Origin: Pseudomonadales bacterium | GTDB lineage: Bacteria; Pseudomonadota; Gammaproteobacteria; Pseudomonadales; Pseudohongiellaceae | Assembly: GCA_022825945.1 (NCBI GenBank) | Contig: JAJDVS010000085.1 | Span: 1 to 57,314 of the forward strand | DNA: 57,314 nt | Reading direction: 5' to 3' | Shown: piece by piece, positions 16,368 through 26,517 of the stretch | Layout of the letters: every line of letters starts with the position of its first letter | Position numbering within the stretch: position 1 is the stretch's first letter | Notes under the pieces: model-generated | Told to the model about the DNA's origin: nothing | The model's input: only the letters and a program-made list of their open reading frames with translations | The model's database searches: none | Program-made: the position numbers and the translations under genes

Positions 16368-16829
16368 ATGTTTCGTGGCATGAACACCGTCAGCCTCGAC
16401 GCCAAGGGGCGTCTGGCCATGCCGGCCCGCTACCGGGAACGCCTGTCCGGCGAACACGGCGGGCGGCTTGTGGTGACGATCGATCTGGATACCAGAAATC
16501 GTTGCCTGTCGCTGTATCTGCCCGCCGAGTGGGACGCTATCGAACGGCAGATCGACGCCATGTCGAGCCTCAACGAATACGTCAGGCGGGTGAAGCATCT
16601 GCTGATCGGCCACGCCAACGATCTGGAACTCGATGGCATCGGCCGGGTGCTGCTGCCCCAGGAATTGCGGCAGTACGCCCACCTCGAAAAGCACGTCTGC
16701 CTCGTGGGCCAGGGCAAGAAGCTGGAAATCTGGAGCCAGCGGAACTGGCACAGAAAACGCGAGGAATGGCTGGAAGAAGTGCACGAACAGGGGGAGTTGC
16801 CCGAAGAGCTGAGAAATCTGGCTCTGTAA
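16368..16829 (+). CDS. mraZ: Transcriptional regulator MraZ
   Basis: 153 residues, the normal size. It has two SpoVT/AbrB-like repeats: FRGMNTVSLDAKGRLAMPAR at the start, and LELDGIGRVLLPQELRQYA around residues 85-105. MraZ forms a ring-shaped oligomer that binds repeated GTGG motifs and represses its own dcw promoter. Such an array (three copies, 10-bp period) lies just upstream. It is the first gene of the dcw cluster and is followed 24 bp later by rsmH. Confidence 0.96.
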   Translation: MFRGMNTVSLDAKGRLAMPARYRERLSGEHGGRLVVTIDLDTRNRCLSLYLPAEWDAIERQIDAMSSLNEYVRRVKHLLIGHANDLELDGIGRVLLPQELRQYAHLEKHVCLVGQGKKLEIWSQRNWHRKREEWLEEVHEQGELPEELRNLAL

Positions 16830-16853
16830 TGGAGCCGGCCGGAGCAACTGCCG

Positions 16854-17807
16854 ATGAATGGCGTCGCCATACATCATCCGGTAATGAGGGTAGCGGTGGT
16901 GGAAGCATTGCATATACGGGCTGCCGGGAAAACGGACGGAATCTATCTCGACGCGACTTTCGGCCGCGGCGGGCATAGCGCCGCGATTCTGTCGCAACTC
17001 GGCCCCGGGGGACGGCTGCTTGTCATGGACCGGGACCCGGAAGCCATTGCCGCCGCCCGGGCCATGGCCGCCCATGAGCCCCGGCTTGGCGTCATCGACC
17101 GGCGTTTTGGCGAACTTGGCGAGGAACTCGAGTCCCGGGGACTGACCGGCGGCGTCGATGGCATGGTCTTCGATCTCGGCCTGTCCTCGCCGCAACTCGA
17201 AGACGAAAGCCGCGGCTTCGGTTTTCGCGGCGAAGGCCCGCTCGACATGCGCATGGACCCGAGAGCCGGCGTCAGCGCGGCCGACTGGATCAACAAGGCA
17301 ACCGAGAGCGAACTGGCCGACGCCATGTTTCATTACGGCGAGGAAAGACATTCCCGGCGCATTGCCGCCCGCATCGTGCGCGAGCGGGCGGCGGCGCCGA
17401 TCCGGACCACGGCGCGGCTGGCGGAAATCATCGCGCGGGCGCTGCCCGGCCGGGAAAGGCGCAAGCATCCCGCTACCCGGGCATTCCAGGGAATCCGCAT
17501 CCGGATCAATGAGGAACTCGACGAACTGCGCCGCGGGCTTGCCGGCGCCCTGGCGGGACTGCGGGCCGGAGGCCGTCTGGCGGTAATCAGCTTTCATTCC
17601 CTGGAAGACCGCATCGTCAAGCGATTCATGGCGGGCTCCGGAGACGATTTGCCCCGGGGGCTGCCGGTAAGGGAAAACGAAATGCAATCGGGGAAACCCC
17701 GCGCCGAATTGCGCCCGCTGGGAAAACCCCGGCGCGCGAGCGCCGCTGAAGTGGCGCGCAATCCCAGGGCCCGCAGCGCGCTGCTGCGGGTGGCGGAGAA
17801 ACTGTAA
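16854..17807 (+). CDS. rsmH: 16S rRNA (cytosine1402-N4)-methyltransferase RsmH
   Basis: 317 residues with HHPVMRVAVVEAL at the start, the SAM-binding block YLDATFGRGGHSAAIL, then FDLGLSSPQLEDESRGFGF and GPLDMRMDP. FQGIRIRINEEL and VISFHSLEDRIVKRF follow near the C-terminus. It N4-methylates C1402, the same nucleotide that RsmI (11.3 kb) 2'-O-methylates. It is the second dcw gene and ends immediately before ftsL. Confidence 0.97.
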   Translation: MNGVAIHHPVMRVAVVEALHIRAAGKTDGIYLDATFGRGGHSAAILSQLGPGGRLLVMDRDPEAIAAARAMAAHEPRLGVIDRRFGELGEELESRGLTGGVDGMVFDLGLSSPQLEDESRGFGFRGEGPLDMRMDPRAGVSAADWINKATESELADAMFHYGEERHSRRIAARIVRERAAAPIRTTARLAEIIARALPGRERRKHPATRAFQGIRIRINEELDELRRGLAGALAGLRAGGRLAVISFHSLEDRIVKRFMAGSGDDLPRGLPVRENEMQSGKPRAELRPLGKPRRASAAEVARNPRARSALLRVAEKL

Positions 17808-18164
17808 ATGGCCAAGCCGGACAAAAATCCGCGCCAGACTGCGGTAAAAGGCGCAAGCAAGCGCCGCCCCTCCCCCTGGGCCTGGGCCGGGCTGGGCCAG
17901 GCTTCCACCAATACCCTGCTGACCTTGCTGGCGATCATTGTCATCAGTGGCTGGGCCCTGGTGGACGCCACCCGGAAACACCGGCACATGTCCCGGGAAT
18001 TGCAGGAACTGCGCGGGCAGGTTTACCAACAGGAAGAAGAGCGGGGGCGGTTGCTGATCGAGATCAGCACATTCGCCCTCTCCGACCGAATCGAGCGAGT
18101 TGCCCGGGAAGAGCTGCGCATGCGCATGCCGGAACCGGAAGACATCGTGGTGGTGCATCGATGA
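17808..18164 (+). CDS. ftsL: Cell division protein FtsL
   Basis: A 118-residue bitopic protein. A basic cytoplasmic tail of about 37 residues leads to one membrane helix (LLTLLAIIVISGWALVDA), then a periplasmic coiled coil (RELQELRGQVYQQEEERGRL) and the typical end RIERVAREELRMRMPEPEDI. In the divisome it forms the FtsQLB complex and activates FtsWI. It starts directly after the rsmH stop, and its stop overlaps the ftsI ATG by 4 bp. Confidence 0.92.
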   Translation: MAKPDKNPRQTAVKGASKRRPSPWAWAGLGQASTNTLLTLLAIIVISGWALVDATRKHRHMSRELQELRGQVYQQEEERGRLLIEISTFALSDRIERVAREELRMRMPEPEDIVVVHR

Positions 18165-19918
18165 CCCGATCCAATCTGTCAAGACCCGCTGGCGCCTGGC
18201 GCCCGGCCCTGCTGTTGTTGCTGATGGCCATGGGCATTGCCGCCGCAGCCTGGAAGGCGACCGCGCTGCAGGTGTTCCAGCGGGATTTTCTGCAGCAGGA
18301 AGGCGATGCCCGCACCTTGCGCAGCGTGCCGCTCATGGCCGACCGGGGCCTGATTACCGACCGCAACGGCGAACCGCTGGCCATCAGCACGCCGGTGAAG
18401 TCGATCTGGGCCGACCCGTCGGAAATCAACCCCCGGGGCGAGAAAATCGGCGAACTCGCGCGCCTGCTGAAGCTGGATGCAGCAGAACTGCGCAGCCGCC
18501 TGGAAGAAAACCGCTCCCGGCGCTTCCTTTACCTGCAAAGACATCTGACGCCTTTCGACGCCGAGCCGGTGCTGGCGCTGGGAATCCCCGGAATCTATGA
18601 ACAGCGGGAGTATCGCCGATTCTATCCACACGGCGAAGTCACCGCCCACCTGCTGGGATTCAACGATATCGACGGCAATGGCCAGGAAGGCATGGAGCAT
18701 GCCTACAATGACTGGCTCACCGGAACTCCCGGCAGCCGCCGGGTCATCAAGGACCGCCGGGGCAATATCATCGAGGAACTCAACACCATCGAACTCGCCC
18801 AGCCCGGCAGGGATCTGCGCCTGAGCATCGATATCAGCCTGCAGAATCTGGCCTACCGGGAGTTGAAAGCCGAGTATCTCAAGCGCAATGCCCGGTCCGC
18901 CACGGCGGTGGTGCTCGACGTGGAAACCGGCGAACTGCTCGCGGTGGCCAACCAGCCTTCGTACAACCCCCACAACAAGTCGCTGATCGAAGACCTCAGC
19001 GTCACCCGCAACCGCGCCTTCACCGACACCTACGAACCCGGCTCCACCATGAAGCCCTTCACCATCGCCGCCGCTCTCGAATCCGGCCGCTATACCCCGG
19101 ACACCGTGATCGAAACCGGCAATGGCTGGATGGTGGTGGCGGGGCGCACGGTGCAGGACCTGTTCGGCTACGGCACCCTGACCACCACCGGCGTCATTAC
19201 CAAATCGAGCAATGTGGGCACCAGCCTGATTGCCGCGAGCATCGGCGCCGGGCCCATGGTGGATGTCCTGCAGCGCTTCGGCTTCGGTCGCAGCATGGAA
19301 TCCGGCTTCCCGGGCGAGCGGGCCGGCGTGGTGCCGGATCCGGCCAATATCGGCCAGCACGCCACGGCGGCGCTTTCGTTTGGCTATGGCATGTCCGCCA
19401 CCGCGGTGCACCTGGCCCGGGCCTATTCGGTGTTTGCCGATGAGGGCGTTCGCAAGCCGGTGTCCCTGCTCAGGCTCGGCGAAGGGCAGCTCGACACGCT
19501 GTCGCGGGAGCGGGTCATCAGCCCCGTCATTGCGGGGCAGGTGCTGGACATGCTGGAAACCGTGGTGGACCGCTCCCGCGGCGGCGCGGTCACCGCGGCG
19601 CGCATTCCCCTCTACCAGGTGGCGGGCAAGACCGGCACATCCCACGTGGTGGGCGCCTCGGGCTATGAGGACAATCTGCATAATTCGCTGTTCGTGGGTC
19701 TGGCCCCGGCCAGCCGGCCCGAGATTGTCGTGGTGGTCATTGTCAATGAACCCAAGGGGGATGAGCATCTCGGCGGCCAGGTGGCGGCGCCGGTGTTCGC
19801 CCGCATCGCTTCCGGCGCCATGCGGATTCTCGATGTGCCGCCGGATGACGCGCCGCTTCCCGCCCCGCCCGCGCGCAGCCTGGCGCAATCCGGCGCCGAA
19901 GGATGGGTCGAACCATGA
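18161..19918 (+). CDS. ftsI: Septal peptidoglycan transpeptidase FtsI (PBP3)
   Basis: 585 residues. One N-terminal membrane helix (about residues 11-30) is followed by the PBP dimerisation domain (RGLITDRNGEPLAIS) and the transpeptidase domain. The three penicillin-binding motifs are present: S295-T-M-K298, S349-S-N351 and K490-T-G492. It cross-links septal peptidoglycan in partnership with FtsW. The ATG overlaps the ftsL stop (ATGA) and the stop overlaps the murE start. The C-terminal tail after the catalytic domain is Pro/Ala-rich. Confidence 0.97.
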   Translation: MTRSNLSRPAGAWRPALLLLLMAMGIAAAAWKATALQVFQRDFLQQEGDARTLRSVPLMADRGLITDRNGEPLAISTPVKSIWADPSEINPRGEKIGELARLLKLDAAELRSRLEENRSRRFLYLQRHLTPFDAEPVLALGIPGIYEQREYRRFYPHGEVTAHLLGFNDIDGNGQEGMEHAYNDWLTGTPGSRRVIKDRRGNIIEELNTIELAQPGRDLRLSIDISLQNLAYRELKAEYLKRNARSATAVVLDVETGELLAVANQPSYNPHNKSLIEDLSVTRNRAFTDTYEPGSTMKPFTIAAALESGRYTPDTVIETGNGWMVVAGRTVQDLFGYGTLTTTGVITKSSNVGTSLIAASIGAGPMVDVLQRFGFGRSMESGFPGERAGVVPDPANIGQHATAALSFGYGMSATAVHLARAYSVFADEGVRKPVSLLRLGEGQLDTLSRERVISPVIAGQVLDMLETVVDRSRGGAVTAARIPLYQVAGKTGTSHVVGASGYEDNLHNSLFVGLAPASRPEIVVVVIVNEPKGDEHLGGQVAAPVFARIASGAMRILDVPPDDAPLPAPPARSLAQSGAEGWVEP

Positions 19919-21462
19919 ATGCGCCCGCCTCGCTGCCGCTGGAAACCAGTCTCCCGCGCCTGATCCGCGGGCTGGCGGAACCCGGCCCCGAAGCGGACCG
20001 ACTCGATATCGATTTGCGCGGCATCAAGCTCGACAGCAGGCAGGTGGAAAGCGGCGACCTCTTTCTCGCGACTTTCGGCCGCACCCACGACGCCAGGGAA
20101 TACATTGAAGCCGCGGTGCGGCAGGGCGCGGCGGCGGTGCTTGCCGAGTCCGGCCCGGACTGGCGGGGAGTGGGCTGGCATGAAGGCACGCCGGTGATCG
20201 CCGTGGACAATCTGGTGGCGAAAGCCAGTGAAATCGCCGGGCGTTTTTACCAGAACCCTTCGGCGCGGATGTCGGTGCTCGGCATTACCGGCACCAATGG
20301 CAAGACCACCTGCTCCCAATTCATCGCCCGGCTGTTCGCCGGGGCGGGCTGCCCCGCCGGAGTCATCGGCACCCTGGGCTATGGCGTTCCCGGCAAGTTG
20401 GCGGACTGCCCCCTGACCACCCCGGATGCGGTGTTCAGTCAAAAGGCCCTGGCGGAAATGGCTGCGGCGGGCCTCGGCGCCGTGGCCATGGAAGTTTCCT
20501 CGGTGGGGCTGCACCAGCGGCGGGTGCGGGGCGTGGCATTCGAAACCGCGATCTTCACCAATCTGACCCGGGACCACCTCGACTACCACGACAGCATGGA
20601 AGCCTACGGCGCCAGCAAGCGCAGGCTTTTCGCGAGCCCCGGGCTGCGCCACGCCATCATCAATCTCGATGACCCCTATGGCATGCGCATCATCAACGAC
20701 CTCGCCTCCGGCGTGGAAGTGATCACTTATGGCGTGGCCAACCGGCAGGCCATGGTCCGGGCCGAGGCGGTAACCATCACGAGCCAGGGATTCCGCGCCG
20801 AAATACACACTCCCGCCGGCATCGGGCTGATCGACTGCAAGCTGCTCGGCGAGTTCAATGTCAGCAATATGCTCGCGGTGGTTGGCGCCCTGCTCGCCTG
20901 CCGCCAACGGATCGGCGAAATCGGCATCGAGCGCATCTGCGAACTCGTATCCGGCCTGCAGGCGGTGGACGGTCGCATGGAGGTCTGGGGCGACACCGGC
21001 GATGTCACCGCCGTGGTGGACTACTCCCACACGCCGGACGGCCTGGAAGGCGCGTTGACCGCCCTGCGCAAACACTTCACCGGGCAACTCTGGTGCGTAT
21101 TCGGCTGCGGCGGCAACCGGGACAGGGGCAAGCGGCCCATCATGGGCGCCCTGGCGGAAAAGCTGGCGGATCACACCGTAATCACCGACGACAATCCCCG
21201 GCTCGAAGACGGCGACGCCATCGTCAGCCAGATTCGCAGCGGAATGAAGCAGCCCGGTTCGGCCCATGTGCAGCGCGACCGGGAGCGGGCCATTGCCTTC
21301 GCCATTGCCGGGGCGGCACCGGGCGATGTGGTGCTGGTTGCCGGCAAGGGCCATGAGGATTACCAGCAGGTCGGCGCCGAGCGGCGCGAATTCAGCGATG
21401 CCGGCGTGGTGCGCGAGGCCCTGGGGCGGCGCGCGCCAGCCGGGGCGGGAACGGGACCTTGA
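19915..21462 (+). CDS. murE: UDP-MurNAc-tripeptide ligase MurE (meso-DAP type)
   Basis: 515 residues from the ATG at 19915, which overlaps the ftsI stop (ATGA) and has AAGGAT upstream. An in-frame ATG 12 bp earlier has its SD sequence too close. The enzyme adds the third amino acid to UDP-MurNAc-L-Ala-D-Glu in the cytosol. Visible are the ATP loop GITGTNGKTTC, the Mur central motif TNLTRDHLDYHDSMEAY and DDNPR, the DAP-recognition motif, so the wall is predicted to contain meso-diaminopimelate. Ordinary length for the family. Confidence 0.96.
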   Translation: MNAPASLPLETSLPRLIRGLAEPGPEADRLDIDLRGIKLDSRQVESGDLFLATFGRTHDAREYIEAAVRQGAAAVLAESGPDWRGVGWHEGTPVIAVDNLVAKASEIAGRFYQNPSARMSVLGITGTNGKTTCSQFIARLFAGAGCPAGVIGTLGYGVPGKLADCPLTTPDAVFSQKALAEMAAAGLGAVAMEVSSVGLHQRRVRGVAFETAIFTNLTRDHLDYHDSMEAYGASKRRLFASPGLRHAIINLDDPYGMRIINDLASGVEVITYGVANRQAMVRAEAVTITSQGFRAEIHTPAGIGLIDCKLLGEFNVSNMLAVVGALLACRQRIGEIGIERICELVSGLQAVDGRMEVWGDTGDVTAVVDYSHTPDGLEGALTALRKHFTGQLWCVFGCGGNRDRGKRPIMGALAEKLADHTVITDDNPRLEDGDAIVSQIRSGMKQPGSAHVQRDRERAIAFAIAGAAPGDVVLVAGKGHEDYQQVGAERREFSDAGVVREALGRRAPAGAGTGP

Positions 21463-22841
21463 TAGGCGAAATGATGCTTGAGGCGCTGGCAGCGGAACTG
21501 GGCGGCGAACTCCATGGCCGCAATGCCGGCTTCAGCAGGGTATCCACCGATACCCGCAGCCTGCGGCCCGGCGATCTGTTTCTCGCCCTCACAGGCAACA
21601 ACTTCGACGGCAACGATTTCGTGGCGGAGGCCGGCAGGCGCGGCGCCGCCGGCGCGGTGGTGAGCCGCCGCCAGCCCGCCGACCTGCCCCAGTTGCGGGT
21701 GGCGGATACCGGTCTGGTGCTGGCGCGAATCGCCGGCATCAACCGCGAGCGCTCAAGCGCCAGGGTGATTGCGGTTACCGGCAGCCAGGGCAAGACCACG
21801 GTGAAGGAAATGCTGCGGAACATCCTGTCGCGGGAAGGCGGCTGCCTCGCCACCCACGCCAATTGGAACAATACGGTGGGTGTCCCCCTGACCCTGTTGC
21901 GGATTGCCGGGGAGCATCGCTTCGCCGTCATTGAAATAGGCGCCAACCGGGCGGGGGAAATCGCCCTCTGCACCGCGGCGGCCCGCCCTGACGTGGCGCT
22001 GATCACCAATGCCGCCATGGCCCATACCGAAGGTTTCGGCGGCTTGCCGGGAGTGGTGCGGGCCAAGGGGGAAATCATCGAGGGGCTCAGGCCCGACGGG
22101 GTGCTGCTACTCAATGCCGCGGACCCCAATGTGGAAGTCTGGCGCCGGCGCGGCGCGGCGCACCGGATTCGCCAGTTCAGCCCGCGGGAAGTGGCGGGCG
22201 ATCCGGACTACTTCGCCACCGGCATCGAACTGAACGCCAGCGGCCAGCCGGGCTTCACGCTGGTTGGCCCCGGAATCCGGATGCGGCTGCAACTGCAGTT
22301 GCTCGGCGAGCACAATGTCGCCAATGCGGTTGCCGCCGCGGCAGCGGCGCTGGAAGCCGGCGCGGCGGCGGATGCGGTGGGCGCAGGCCTTGAAGCCACG
22401 CCGCCGGCAAGAGGGCGGCTGTGCGCCCTCTTGGGCTCCGGCGGCCGGCGCATCATCGACGACAGCTACAACGCCAGCCCCGATTCCTTCCGCGCCGCCA
22501 TCGACCTGCTCGCGGAATTGCCCGGCCCGCGGATACTGGTGGCCGGAGACATGCTCGAACTCGGCCCCGAGGCGGGCCGCCTGCATCGGCGAATCGGCCG
22601 CCACGCAGCCGCCCGGGGCATCGATCAACTCTGGGCCGCCGGCGAATTGTGCCGACATATGGTGCAGGGCTTCGGCGGCGGGGGCCGGCATTTCGCCAGC
22701 CGACAGGCGCTGCTCGAAGCGCTTCGCGGCGCCGGGGAAGAAGACGGCGTCATACTGGTGAAAGGTTCCCGCGGCGCCCGCATGGACGAAATCGTGGCGG
22801 GCCTACGGCGCAGGCTCCTAGGTGACGGAGGGAAAGGCTGA
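21459..22841 (+). CDS. murF: UDP-MurNAc-tripeptide:D-Ala-D-Ala ligase MurF
   Basis: 460 residues. It adds D-Ala-D-Ala to complete the UDP-MurNAc-pentapeptide. The ATP loop is [15 protein letters not shown], followed by [25 protein letters not shown] and [15 protein letters not shown]. The given start is a TTG overlapping the murE stop (TTGA). An ATG at 21471 with AGG five bases upstream is a good alternative, giving a protein four residues shorter. The stop overlaps the mraY start by one base. MurF and MurE sit in the usual dcw order. Confidence 0.95.
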   Translation: MIGEMMLEALAAELGGELHGRNAGFSRVSTDTRSLRPGDLFLALTGNNFDGNDFVAEAGRRGAAGAVVSRRQPADLPQLRVADTGLVLARIAGINRERSSARVIAVTGSQGKTTVKEMLRNILSREGGCLATHANWNNTVGVPLTLLRIAGEHRFAVIEIGANRAGEIALCTAAARPDVALITNAAMAHTEGFGGLPGVVRAKGEIIEGLRPDGVLLLNAADPNVEVWRRRGAAHRIRQFSPREVAGDPDYFATGIELNASGQPGFTLVGPGIRMRLQLQLLGEHNVANAVAAAAAALEAGAAADAVGAGLEATPPARGRLCALLGSGGRRIIDDSYNASPDSFRAAIDLLAELPGPRILVAGDMLELGPEAGRLHRRIGRHAAARGIDQLWAAGELCRHMVQGFGGGGRHFASRQALLEALRGAGEEDGVILVKGSRGARMDEIVAGLRRRLLGDGGKG

Positions 22842-23923
22842 TGGTGTACTGGTTATCCGAATACCTGATGCGGCTCGACAGCAGTTTCGCGGTGCTGCAG
22901 TACATTACCGTGCGCGCGGCGTTCAGCGTCATCACGGCGCTGGTGGTTTCGCTGATTTTCGGCCCCTTCATCATCGACCGGCTCAATCTCGCCCAGGTGG
23001 GCCAGGTGGTGCGGGAAGACGGCCCCCAGACCCATTTCGAAAAAGCCGGCACGCCCACCATGGGAGGCGTGCTGATTCTGCTCAGCATCGCCGTGAGCAC
23101 CCTGCTGTGGTCGGACTGGAGCAACCATTATGTCTGGATCGTGCTCGGGGTGACCCTGCTGTTCGGCGCCGTGGGCTTTGTCGACGATTACCGCAAGCTG
23201 GTCCGCCGGGATCCCGCGGGCCTGCCCGCCCGCTGGAAGTATTTCTGGCAATCGGTGTTCGGTTTCGGCGGCGCGGTGGTGCTCTATCTGTCGGCGCCGG
23301 GCAGTATTGAAGTCGAATACATCGTGCCCTTCTTCAAGGATGTGGCGCTGAATCTCGGCATCGTCTACATCATCATCAGCTATTTCATGATCGTGGGTTT
23401 CAGCAACGCGGTGAATCTGACCGACGGGCTGGACGGGCTTGCCATCCTGCCCACGGTGCTGGTGGGCGGCGCCCTGGGGGTGATCGCCTATCTGGCGGGC
23501 CACGCCGAGTTTTCCGCCTATCTCAATATTCCCCATGTGTCGGGCTCCGGCGAGATCTCCATTTTCGCCGGCGCCCTGCTCGGGGCCGGGCTTGGCTTTC
23601 TCTGGTTCAACACCTATCCGGCCCAGGTCTTCATGGGAGATATCGGCGCCCTGGCGCTCGGCGCCGCGCTCGGCGTCATGGCGATCGTTTCCCGCCATGA
23701 AATCGTGCTGTTCATCATGGGCGGGGTATTTGTGGTGGAGACCGCCTCGGTCATCATCCAGGTCGCCTCGTTCAAGCTGACGGGCAAGCGCATTTTCCGC
23801 ATGGCGCCCCTGCACCACCATTTTGAACTCAAGGGATGGCCCGAGCCACGGGTGATCGTGCGCTTCTGGATCATCACCCTGATGCTGGTCCTGTTCGGGC
23901 TGGTCACCCTGAAATTACGCTGA
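22841..23923 (+). CDS. mraY: Phospho-MurNAc-pentapeptide transferase MraY
   Basis: 360 residues and about ten membrane helices, starting with a strong GGAGGGAAAG ribosome site. It transfers phospho-MurNAc-pentapeptide to undecaprenyl phosphate, forming lipid I at the inner membrane. Diagnostic segments are [27 protein letters not shown] (Asp pair), [34 protein letters not shown] and the [19 protein letters not shown] end. All family motifs appear intact. Confidence 0.97.
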   Translation: MVYWLSEYLMRLDSSFAVLQYITVRAAFSVITALVVSLIFGPFIIDRLNLAQVGQVVREDGPQTHFEKAGTPTMGGVLILLSIAVSTLLWSDWSNHYVWIVLGVTLLFGAVGFVDDYRKLVRRDPAGLPARWKYFWQSVFGFGGAVVLYLSAPGSIEVEYIVPFFKDVALNLGIVYIIISYFMIVGFSNAVNLTDGLDGLAILPTVLVGGALGVIAYLAGHAEFSAYLNIPHVSGSGEISIFAGALLGAGLGFLWFNTYPAQVFMGDIGALALGAALGVMAIVSRHEIVLFIMGGVFVVETASVIIQVASFKLTGKRIFRMAPLHHHFELKGWPEPRVIVRFWIITLMLVLFGLVTLKLR

Positions 23924-23944
23924 GGCTGCGGAGAAGAATTGACA

Positions 23945-25312
23945 ATGATGATTGGCGCAAGCGGTCAAAACCCGTCCAGCGTGATTGTCGGTCTAGGCGA
24001 CACGGGGTTTTCCTGCGCCCGCTATTTCCTCAAGCGCCAGCAGCAGTTCCGGGTCGTGGACAGCCGCCCGCAGCCGCCGCGGCTGGCGGACCTGAAACGG
24101 CTGCAGCCGGGAGTCGAAGTCGAACTCGGGGAATTCCGCGTCGGTAGCCTGCTTGCCGCCCGGGAGCTTGTGGTGAGCCCCGGGGTCGATCTGCGCACCC
24201 CGGCACTGGCCGAGGCGGTAGCCGCTGGCGTGCCGGTAAGCGGCGATATGGATATATTTTCCAAGGAAGCGCGCGGTCCCGTCATTGCGGTCACCGGCTC
24301 CAATGGCAAGAGCACCGTGGTCGCCATGCTCGCCCGGATGCTTGACGCCGCAGGCGTCAACTACGGCCTTGGCGGCAATCTCGACGGCGAGCGTTTCCGG
24401 CCGGTGCTCGAATTGCTCGAGGACGAGCAAAAGGATTGGTATGTGCTTGAGATTTCCAGTTTTCAGCTCGAAACCACCCGGCGACTGAACGCCGAAATCG
24501 CCCTGATCCTCAATCTCAGCGCCGATCATCTCGACCGCTATGACAATCTCGAAGACTACGCCCGGGCCAAGCAGCGGATCTTCCGCGGCTGCCGCGGCAT
24601 CGTGCTGAACCGGGATGAACCATTGAGCCGCCCGCCCGAGGCCATGGACGTTCCGATGATCAGTTACGGACTGGATGCGCCGGCCTCCGGGCAGGCGGGA
24701 CTGCTGCAACATCGGGATGAAGTCTGGCTGGCCATTGGCGATGAGCCGCTGCTGCCGGCGGGCGAGTTGAAAATCCCCGGTCGGCACAACGCGGCCAATG
24801 CCCTTGCGGCCCTGGCGCTGGCCCTGGCCATGGGTGTCCCGCGGCAGGCGATGCTCACCGGTCTTCGGGAATTCCCGGGTTTGCCCCACCGCTGCCAGTG
24901 GCTGGCGAATATCGGGGGAGCCGACTGGTACAACGATTCCAAAGCCACCAATGTGGGCGCCTGCGCCGCCGCCGTGGCCAATCTCGGCGCAGTCTGCGAG
25001 GGGCAGGTGCTGCTCATCGCCGGCGGCTTGGACAAGGGCGCCGATTTTTCCGCACTGGCCCCTGCGGTGGGGGAATCCGCCCGGGCGGCGGTTCTGATCG
25101 GCCGCGATGCCGGCCGGATCGCTGCCGCCCTCGGTCCGGAAACCCCGGTGCATTTCGCCGCAAGCCTGGAACAGGCAGTGACGATCGCCCGCCGGGAAGC
25201 GCGGCCCGGAGACGCGGTATTGCTGTCGCCGGCCTGCGCGAGTTTCGACATGTTCCACAGTTTTCAGGCGCGGGGAGAAGCCTTCATCCGCTGCGTGGAG
25301 GCCCTGCAATGA
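23945..25312 (+). CDS. murD: UDP-MurNAc-L-Ala:D-Glu ligase MurD
   Basis: 455 residues from the ATG at 23945, which follows GGAGAAG at a normal distance. A TTG two codons earlier is less likely. It adds D-glutamate to UDP-MurNAc-L-Ala. The N-terminal Rossmann-like segment IVGLGDTGFSCARYFL, the ATP loop AVTGSNGKSTVVAML, LNLSADHLDRYDNLEDYARAK, NDSKATNVGA and LSPACASFDMF are all present. The stop overlaps the ftsW start (ATGA). Confidence 0.96.
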   Translation: MMIGASGQNPSSVIVGLGDTGFSCARYFLKRQQQFRVVDSRPQPPRLADLKRLQPGVEVELGEFRVGSLLAARELVVSPGVDLRTPALAEAVAAGVPVSGDMDIFSKEARGPVIAVTGSNGKSTVVAMLARMLDAAGVNYGLGGNLDGERFRPVLELLEDEQKDWYVLEISSFQLETTRRLNAEIALILNLSADHLDRYDNLEDYARAKQRIFRGCRGIVLNRDEPLSRPPEAMDVPMISYGLDAPASGQAGLLQHRDEVWLAIGDEPLLPAGELKIPGRHNAANALAALALALAMGVPRQAMLTGLREFPGLPHRCQWLANIGGADWYNDSKATNVGACAAAVANLGAVCEGQVLLIAGGLDKGADFSALAPAVGESARAAVLIGRDAGRIAAALGPETPVHFAASLEQAVTIARREARPGDAVLLSPACASFDMFHSFQARGEAFIRCVEALQ

Positions 25313-26517
25313 TCGGCGCCGCCACCGCGGCAAACCGCTCCCCCATGGCCATGCGGTCCACTCGGGAGCCGAGGCCCGCGGCGGTGCTCGTGGTGGCCAT
25401 GCTGCTGCTCACCTTCGGCCTGCTGATGATGACTTCGGCATCCATTGAAATCGCCCAGAACAATTACGGCGACTCGCTGTTTTTCATCAAGCGGCAATTG
25501 ATTTTCGCCATGCTCGGGGTGGGCGTGATGCTCGCCCTGATGGCGGTGCCGATCCGGGTCTGGAGCAGCATGGGCTGGCTGTTGCTGCTCGCCTCCTACG
25601 CCCTGCTGGCGATCGTGCTGATCCCCGGCATCGGCCGCGAGGTAAACGGCTCCATGCGCTGGATTGATCTCGGCTTCGTTGCCGTGCAGCCTTCCGAGCC
25701 CGCCAAAGTCTTTCTGGTGATCTATCTTGCTTCCTATCTGGCCCGCTACCGGGACAGCGTCTGCAATAGCTGGCTGGGCATACTCGTGCCCCTGGTCCCG
25801 GTGGGGCTGGCGGTGATGTTGCTGCAGATGGAGCCCGACCACGGCGCCATGGCCATCATGGCGCTTACCGCACTGTGCCTGGTTTTCCTGGCTGGCGCCG
25901 GAATCTGGCGCATGCTGACCCTGATGCTGATGTCGGTGGCGGCCATCGCCGTGCTCGCCTGGACCCAGCCCTATGTGGTAAGGCGCCTGACCGCATTTCT
26001 CGACCCCTGGGCGCCGGAGAATATCTTCGGCGCAGGCTATCAGTTGGGTCAGGCCCAGATCGCCTTTGGCCGCGGCGGGCTGTTTGGCGCCGGCCTCGGC
26101 AACAGCATCCAGAAGATCGACTTTCTGCCCGAGGCCCACAATGATTTCATCCTTGCGGTCATCGGCGAGGAACTCGGACTTGCCGGCGTTGCCCTGGTGG
26201 TGTTGCTGTTCTGCCTGCTGGTCTGGTGCTGTTTCTCCATTGCCACCCAAGCCCACATGCGCGAGCGCTATTTTTCGGCTTTTCTGGCCTGGGGGCTCGG
26301 CCTGCTGCTGGCGGGCCAGGCCATGGTCAATATCGGCGTGAATCTGGGTCTGCTGCCCACCAAGGGTCTGACCCTGCCATTCCTGAGCTATGGCGGGGCC
26401 AGCCTGATCGTCTGTTGCGGCATGATCGGGCTGCTATTGCGAATCCAGTACGAAACCGAATGCCTGTCCGAGCCACACACCGGGCGGGGGCAGGGCCGAC
26501 GCCGGAGGCTGCCATGA
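25309..26517 (+). CDS. ftsW: Septal peptidoglycan polymerase FtsW (SEDS family)
   Basis: 402 residues and ten predicted membrane helices. Start chosen at 25309 because the ATG overlaps the murD stop (ATGA). The same frame is open for 137 codons further upstream, but that part is antisense-free shadow of murD. SEDS motifs: GREVNGSMRWIDLGFVAVQP, EPDHGAMAIM, GAGYQLGQAQIAFGRGGLFG and LPEAHNDFILAVIGEELG, and near the end PTKGLTLPFLSYGGASL. With FtsI it builds septal glycan from lipid II. Confidence 0.96.
   Translation: MIGAATAANRSPMAMRSTREPRPAAVLVVAMLLLTFGLLMMTSASIEIAQNNYGDSLFFIKRQLIFAMLGVGVMLALMAVPIRVWSSMGWLLLLASYALLAIVLIPGIGREVNGSMRWIDLGFVAVQPSEPAKVFLVIYLASYLARYRDSVCNSWLGILVPLVPVGLAVMLLQMEPDHGAMAIMALTALCLVFLAGAGIWRMLTLMLMSVAAIAVLAWTQPYVVRRLTAFLDPWAPENIFGAGYQLGQAQIAFGRGGLFGAGLGNSIQKIDFLPEAHNDFILAVIGEELGLAGVALVVLLFCLLVWCCFSIATQAHMRERYFSAFLAWGLGLLLAGQAMVNIGVNLGLLPTKGLTLPFLSYGGASLIVCCGMIGLLLRIQYETECLSEPHTGRGQGRRRRLP

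Noticed and set aside
18179..19888. A 569-codon open frame antisense to ftsI
   Set aside because: ftsI has all catalytic motifs on +; the antisense product is Gly/His/Arg-rich with no domain. Similar long antisense frames over murE, murD, murC, mraZ-rsmH and secA were dropped for the same reason.
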